Assembly: GCA_002307725.1 (NCBI GenBank) | Contig: DBUB01000010.1 | Coordinates: 372,001 to 436,000, forward strand | Direction of reading: 5' to 3' | DNA: 64,000 nucleotides | DNA from: Alphaproteobacteria bacterium UBA1301 | GTDB taxonomy: Bacteria > Pseudomonadota > Alphaproteobacteria > Micropepsales > Micropepsaceae | Shown here: in pieces, positions 59,540 through 64,000 of the stretch | How the letters are laid out: every line of letters begins with the position of its first letter | Position numbering within the stretch: position 1 is the stretch's first letter | Notes under the pieces: generated by a model | Databases searched by the model: none | Seen by the model: the letters and a program-made list of their open reading frames with translations, nothing else | What the model was told of the DNA's origin: nothing | Position numbers and translations under genes: made by a program

Positions 59540-60412
59540 TTGAAGGTCGGCGTCGGCATCGCGACCAAAGGCAGACCGGACGAACTTGCGGATATCGTCG
59601 CGGCACTGGCGCGCCAGACCATGCCGCCGGAAATAATCGTGGTTTCGGCGGTCGGCCCTAGCGACGTCGGAGCGCTGGTGCCATCTGAGACGCTGAAGAT
59701 CGTGTTCGGTTCGGCAGGTCTTTGCCATCAGCGCAATCGTGCTCTCGATCTGTTGCTGCCGGACAGTGACATCGTCGCGTTCTTCGATGACGACTATCTG
59801 CCGTCGCGGTTTGCTCTGGAGCGCATGGCGGCGGTGTTCCACGATCATTCCGATATCGTCGGACTGACCGGCGCGCTGCTCGCTGACGGCATCAATTCGC
59901 TCGGCATTTTACGCGCGGACGCCGAAGCCGCAATTGCGCGCTACGACAGCGAACCGGCCGGACCGATCACCTTCACGGGCCCGCTGGTCGGGCTTTACGG
60001 CTGCAATATGGTTTTTCGGGGCTCGGCTATTGGCGATCTGCGGTTCGATGAAGCACTGCCGGCTTATGCCTGGCAGGAGGATATCGATTTTTCCGCCCGT
60101 ATTGGGCGCAAGGGGATACTCTGCAAAACCAGCGCTTTCGCGGGCATCCATCGCGGCGTCAAAGGGGCGCGCCAATCCGGCATCAAGTTTGGATATTCGC
60201 AAATTGCCAATCCGGTCTACCTGATGCGCAAGGGGAGCATGCCATTCGCGTTTGGTGTTCGCCTGATGCTCAAGAACATGCTGGCCAATCACGGCAAGCT
60301 GGTGTGGCCGGAACCGTGGGTCGACCGGCGCGGCCGGGTGCGCGGCAACTGGCTGGGGTTACGCGATCTAGTGTGCGGTTCGCTGTCGCCGGGTCGGATT
60401 GCAGCGTTGTGA
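59540..60412 (+). CDS. Family 2 glycosyltransferase
   Basis: 290 aa from TTG at 59540 (AAGAAGGG about nine bases before). GT-A features: KVGVGIATKGRPDELADIV, GLCHQRNRALDLLLPDSDIV, the metal-binding FFDDDYLPSRFALERM, and LYGCNMVFRGSAIGDLRFDE with AWQEDIDFSARIG holding the likely catalytic base. The end (GNWLGLRDLVCGSLSPGRIA) is a short polar helix. Adds one sugar of the repeat unit. Confidence 0.87.
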   Translation: MKVGVGIATKGRPDELADIVAALARQTMPPEIIVVSAVGPSDVGALVPSETLKIVFGSAGLCHQRNRALDLLLPDSDIVAFFDDDYLPSRFALERMAAVFHDHSDIVGLTGALLADGINSLGILRADAEAAIARYDSEPAGPITFTGPLVGLYGCNMVFRGSAIGDLRFDEALPAYAWQEDIDFSARIGRKGILCKTSAFAGIHRGVKGARQSGIKFGYSQIANPVYLMRKGSMPFAFGVRLMLKNMLANHGKLVWPEPWVDRRGRVRGNWLGLRDLVCGSLSPGRIAAL

Positions 60413-60420
60413 GGCGCACC

Positions 60421-61869
60421 TCAAGTATGATGGGCGCGTTTGGCCACGAATTGCATGATCTGAGCGCAGTCGTTGCGGAACGCGGTGCGGTCGGCGACGG
60501 CCAGCAGCACGAGGTAGATCGCGCCACCGATTGCCACGATCACCGCTGTCGAAACGATATCGGCCTTCGCATAACCCGTCGCGATGCGGCAGAACACGCC
60601 GGCCGCCGCGGCACAGGCCAGTGGACGCCATCCAGTAGCATAAATCGATCGCGGCGCGGTACCGAGGTATTTGCAGGTAGCCCCGACGCTGCGCACGAAG
60701 GTGTAGAGATTGGCCGCGGCAATCCACGCCGCGAATGCGGTCATTCCGATCCAGGTGACCGCCACAACGCCGGCGATACGCAAGACGGCCGCCTCAACAT
60801 TGATCCGAAACTGGATCGCAGTGCGTCCGCCGGCATAGAGAACCGCGCTGCCGAGCGTACCGGCGACGCAAATGGCGTAAGAGGGCAGGTAGAACTCGAC
60901 CAGTGGCACGGCTCCGGCCCATTTGGCGCCCAGCAGCAGGACGATGACATTGCGCGCTGCGCCAGCGCCGATGCAGGCGGCGGGAAACAGCAACACGGCA
61001 ATAATGCGGAACACGCGCAGATAATCCAGGTACCGCTGCTCAGCGCTTTGGGCATGCACCGAACGGATATAGAGCGCCGCCCACAGCGCGTTGGACAAGG
61101 ACTCGCAGGCGAACCGCGTGATCTGGATAGCGAAGCTGAACGAACCGAGCGTCGCCGACCCGAAGCTGCGGCCGATGACGCTGTTCTCGATCATGCGGTC
61201 GCCGGTATCGACCAGCTTGATGCCGACCACCGAACCACCCATAGCAAGATGGTCGCGGAGGCCGTGAAACGACAGATGCAAGCGCGGCACGACCGGCGCG
61301 GCAACGACGGCCACAATGGTCCGTATAAGGAACATCACCAACGTTTGCCCCACCAGGCTCCAGGCGCCGAAGCCGCGAACCGCCAAGACGATAGCGATAC
61401 CGGCACCGGCTGCGGTGGCGAGAATGTCGCCGATTGGACCGACCTCCATGCGACCCTGCCGCAGCAATCGCGCATTGGACGGTACGGCCACCACAAAGAT
61501 GATAAGGCAGGCCGAAAGCGCCGCCATGATCGGTGGCAGGCGCGGCTGCGCCGTAAGTGCGGCCATAACGAACGAACTGCCGACCACCATCAAGGCGAGC
61601 CCGACCGACGCCGCGAGAAGCAGCCAAAAGGCGGACGACCAGATGCGCCAGTTGTCTTCCGGTTCGCGCGCGAGCGATTGACCGAGGCCGCCGTCCGCGA
61701 GCATCAGCATGAATTGGATCACCGGCATCGCCAGGGCGTAGATGCCGAATTCGGTGGGCCCCAGCAGGCGCGCCATCACCGGCAGCAGCAGCAATTGCAG
61801 CACCGCCTTGATGAGGTTTCCGGCACTCATCACAAACGTACCGATAGCAAGCCGTCGTCCGGTGTTCAT
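60421..61869 (-). CDS. Lipid-linked oligosaccharide flippase (Wzx-like)
   Basis: 482 aa, about twelve to fourteen helices. The opening MNTGRRLAIGTFVMSAGNLI and LPVMARLLGPTEFGIYALAM are typical of the polysaccharide-export/MOP group. It moves the finished repeat unit across the inner membrane. It is the only gene of the locus on the minus strand, convergent with the GT2 gene (8-base gap) and divergent from the next GT2. ATG at 61869. Confidence 0.88.
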   Translation of the reverse strand: MNTGRRLAIGTFVMSAGNLIKAVLQLLLLPVMARLLGPTEFGIYALAMPVIQFMLMLADGGLGQSLAREPEDNWRIWSSAFWLLLAASVGLALMVVGSSFVMAALTAQPRLPPIMAALSACLIIFVVAVPSNARLLRQGRMEVGPIGDILATAAGAGIAIVLAVRGFGAWSLVGQTLVMFLIRTIVAVVAAPVVPRLHLSFHGLRDHLAMGGSVVGIKLVDTGDRMIENSVIGRSFGSATLGSFSFAIQITRFACESLSNALWAALYIRSVHAQSAEQRYLDYLRVFRIIAVLLFPAACIGAGAARNVIVLLLGAKWAGAVPLVEFYLPSYAICVAGTLGSAVLYAGGRTAIQFRINVEAAVLRIAGVVAVTWIGMTAFAAWIAAANLYTFVRSVGATCKYLGTAPRSIYATGWRPLACAAAAGVFCRIATGYAKADIVSTAVIVAIGGAIYLVLLAVADRTAFRNDCAQIMQFVAKRAHHT

Positions 61870-62004
61870 CGCGTTGTTCTAGAAAGTCCATGGTAATCGC
61901 AAAAGTACATAACAGGAAAGAAAGCGGTTGTCTCGGTGCACATTGAATAATGAAGGTACAAATATTGACACCTGCGAAGGGTGAAGTTTTCTAATATCGA
62001 GTGT

Positions 62005-62033
62005 TTGACTTTGGTACTCTTTGCGGAAATTAT
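62005..62033 (+). promoter_or_regulatory. Candidate promoter of the last glycosyltransferase pair
   Basis: TTGACT (62005-62010) and AATTAT (62028-62033) are 17 bases apart in an AT-rich divergent gap (61870-62097). A second TTGACA at 61965-61970 has no good -10 partner. Either could drive the genes from 62098. Confidence 0.4.
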
Positions 62034-62097
62034 GCGTTTAGAAAGAAGTAAAAATGACTCCTGAATTTCAGCGAACAAGGCTAGGCGGGTGCGGCAG

Positions 62098-63216
62098 ATG
62101 CTGATCAGTATAGTCATCATCAATTACAATTACGGGCTGTATATCGCGGAGGCGATCGAATCCGCGTTGCTGCAGCGGCACGATGATATTGAGGTCGTGG
62201 TGGTTGATGACGGCTCCACGGATGGCTCGCTTGACACGATTCGCCACTACGGCGGGCGCGTAAAACTTATCACGCAGCAGAATGCCGGCCACATCGCTGC
62301 GGTCAATGCCGGCTTTGCCGCCTGCACAGGCGAAGCGGTTATCTTTCTCGACGCCGATGATTTTCTTTATCCCGGCTGCGCGTCCGAAGTCGCTGCGGCC
62401 TGGAGTGAGGGGCTGTCGAAGATCCAGTTCCGGCTCGATACCGTCAACGACATCGGCGTCGACCAGGAAATGCCGTTCCCGCATTTTCCGCGCGGGCTGT
62501 CGGAGGAGGATATCCGGCGCTGGGCACTCGTCTACGGCGTTTATCCCTGGCCGGTGTCCAGCGGCAATGCATTTGCCCGATCGTATCTCGAAAAGCTGCT
62601 GCCGGTGCGCGATCCGCTCATCTTTAAGTCGCCCGATGGCTATCTCAATAAGATGGCGCCGCTGTACGGCGGCGTGAATACGATCGGCCGCGAACTGGGT
62701 GCCTATCGCGTTCACGGCAAGAACCGCTGGGCCCAGGCAGGCGCTAGCCAGATCGCGCGCGTCAGTGCTGAATGGGTCTATTTCGATCACATCCTTCAGG
62801 ATGAATTCGAACGGCGCGCCCGTACACTCGGTTACCGCGCCACGCCCTATAATCGGTTGCGCAATGTTCAGCAGGCCGAATACCGGTTACTGTCGAAGCG
62901 GTTCGCGGGCAAGGACGCGCCCAACGCGCGCGAGTCCCGCGGGTCGCTTCTGCGCGTCGGCCTCGAGAGTGCGTTTCGGGCTCCCAATATCGGAGCCGTC
63001 GGGCGCCTGGTGTGGAGCATTTGGTTTATTGCACTGGCGGCGTTGACGCAGCGCCAGATTGCCCATCTGTTCGTCAAATCACGTGGCCAGATCGGCCGTT
63101 CTTTGCTGTCGCGATTCCTGATCAACCTGTCCCGGCGCGGTACCAGCGCCGCAACGGTCGGCGTCGGCATGCTGCTCAACACCGATTGGCCCGTGTCGCC
63201 GATCGATCTCGGTTGA
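62098..63216 (+). CDS. Family 2 glycosyltransferase
   Basis: 372 aa from the ATG at 62098 (MLISIVIINYNYG); GTG three codons earlier (62089) is an alternative. GT-A features: VVVDDGSTDGSLDTIRHY, then NAGHIAAVNAGFAACTGEAV and the metal site FLDADDFLYPG. The C-terminal 80 residues hold a hydrophobic stretch (LVWSIWFIALAAL) that may anchor it. It starts a new unit after the divergent flippase gene. Confidence 0.88.
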   Translation: MLISIVIINYNYGLYIAEAIESALLQRHDDIEVVVVDDGSTDGSLDTIRHYGGRVKLITQQNAGHIAAVNAGFAACTGEAVIFLDADDFLYPGCASEVAAAWSEGLSKIQFRLDTVNDIGVDQEMPFPHFPRGLSEEDIRRWALVYGVYPWPVSSGNAFARSYLEKLLPVRDPLIFKSPDGYLNKMAPLYGGVNTIGRELGAYRVHGKNRWAQAGASQIARVSAEWVYFDHILQDEFERRARTLGYRATPYNRLRNVQQAEYRLLSKRFAGKDAPNARESRGSLLRVGLESAFRAPNIGAVGRLVWSIWFIALAALTQRQIAHLFVKSRGQIGRSLLSRFLINLSRRGTSAATVGVGMLLNTDWPVSPIDLG

Positions 63217-63220
63217 TGCG

Positions 63221-64000
63221 ATGAGCGAAGCCTGTTGCGTCGTCAATGCGCGCTTTGCCGGGCAGGCAACGACGGGAGTCCAGCGCGTGGCGGCCGAAAT
63301 CGAGAGCCGGCTCAGTGTGCCGACACGGCGGGTCGCGCCCAAGCACCCTCTGCCCGGGCCGCTGGCCCATGCGTGGGAGCAGGGGGTGTTGCCGCTGCTG
63401 ACGCACGGGCAATTGTTGTGGAGCCCCTGCAACACCGGCCCCGTCGCTGTGCGCAATCAGATCGTGACCATCCACGATGCGGCGGCCTTCGATCATCCGG
63501 AGTGGTTCGCGCGCGGGTTTGCGGCGCTCTATCATGCCATCCTACCGCGACTGGCGCGGCGCGTGCGCAAGGTTGTCACGGTGTCGTCCTACTCGCGCAC
63601 CCGTCTGGCCGAGAATTTCGGAATCGCGCCGGCGCGGATCGAAGTCGTCTATAACGGCGTCGACCGCATCTTCACGCCGCGGCCGCGCGCCGAATCCGAA
63701 GCGGTGCTGGCGCGATACGGCATCGCGGGAGCGCGCTATTTCCTTGCTGTTGCGACGCGTGAGCCGCGCAAGAACCTGGTGCTGCTGTTGCAAGCCTGGG
63801 CCCGCATTCGTGAGCGCTTGCCGTCCGATTTCCGGCTCCTGCTCGTGGGCAAAGCCGGAGCGAGCAATGTGTTCGCCGGATCGGATGAAACGGCCATGAC
63901 GGACGCGCGCGTGATCACCACCGGTTATGTCCCTGACGGTACTTTGCCGGCGCTGTTGTCCGGCGCGACGGCGCTGGTTTATCCGAGCCTGTACGAGGGC
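63221..64000 (+). CDS. Family 4 glycosyltransferase, cut by window end
   Basis: 260 codons are visible from the ATG at 63221, four bases after the previous stop. The frame is open to the last base. Features: FAGQATTGVQRVAAEIE (early donor-side loop), LLWSPCNTGPVA, VTIHDAAAFDHPEWF, VSSYSRTRLAENFGI, VYNGVDRIFTPRPR, FLAVATREPRKNLVLLLQAW, and the beginning of the catalytic block VYPSLYEG. This is the GT4 (mannosyltransferase-like) fold. The last quarter lies outside. Confidence 0.85.
   Translation, partial: MSEACCVVNARFAGQATTGVQRVAAEIESRLSVPTRRVAPKHPLPGPLAHAWEQGVLPLLTHGQLLWSPCNTGPVAVRNQIVTIHDAAAFDHPEWFARGFAALYHAILPRLARRVRKVVTVSSYSRTRLAENFGIAPARIEVVYNGVDRIFTPRPRAESEAVLARYGIAGARYFLAVATREPRKNLVLLLQAWARIRERLPSDFRLLLVGKAGASNVFAGSDETAMTDARVITTGYVPDGTLPALLSGATALVYPSLYEG

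Overview
The window looks like chromosomal DNA of a GC-rich Gram-negative bacterium. An alphaproteobacterium of soil or plant-associated type is the best guess: it has an NDUFA9-type epimerase, large TonB-dependent receptors including one of the Caulobacter/Xanthomonas (TIGR01782) kind, many ATGA start/stop overlaps, and dispersed repeats like those of Rhizobiales intergenic regions. No rRNA gene or taxonomic marker is present, so the genus cannot be named.

Layout. (1) 1-6425, ordinary chromosome: start of gltB, gltD, an S9 peptidase, uppP, an NDUFA9-like epimerase, a small membrane protein and a YbjQ protein. (2) 6614-16294, a probable island at a tRNA-Leu(CAG) gene: an integrase remnant directly follows the tRNA. 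Then comes a compact cluster of a DUF364 protein, a FecCD/BtuCD-type ABC importer with its binding protein, a TrmO-FmdE fusion, a DUF3343 protein, a cysteine-desulfurase-like enzyme, a TonB-dependent receptor behind a 27-bp operator-like dyad, and a small molybdopterin-fold secreted protein. An IS630 scar lies at the far end. (3) 16443-19780: a U32-like protein and two sulfotransferases on the minus strand. (4) 19853-41354, a phosphorus-scavenging block: a large TonB-dependent receptor, the C-P lyase operon phnGHIJKLM, its regulator PhnF with twin operators, and a DeoR regulator. It continues with a 2-aminoethylphosphonate-type ABC transporter, PhnX, a PbfA-like PLP enzyme and three secreted phosphoesterases. 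(5) 41437-43679, a decayed boundary: IS630 and IS5 fragments, a broken TauE/SafE gene, and small genes (NUDIX, TatA-like, XRE). (6) 44010-64000, an exopolysaccharide locus: a PPP-type phosphatase, a NusG paralogue, a WbaP-like initiating transferase, a Wza-like exporter, a secreted unknown, an outer-membrane barrel, a Wzc-like kinase, two polymerase/ligase-like proteins, five glycosyltransferases (the last cut by the window end), an acyltransferase and a flippase.

How the parts work together. In region 2 the outer-membrane receptor, the binding protein and the ABC importer form a complete two-membrane uptake route. The other genes (DUF364, FmdE-like, DUF3343, desulfurase) point to metal and sulfur/selenium handling inside the cell. 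The combination is not one I recognise as a named system and is the best candidate here for an undescribed one. In region 4, phospholipids and phosphoesters are cleaved outside the cytoplasm, while phosphonates are imported and broken down by two routes (C-P lyase and phosphonatase). In region 6 the gene set is that of a Wzx/Wzy-type exopolysaccharide, probably controlled by a dedicated antiterminator.

Limits: all family names come from reading the translations by eye. No alignment, structure prediction or database search was run.
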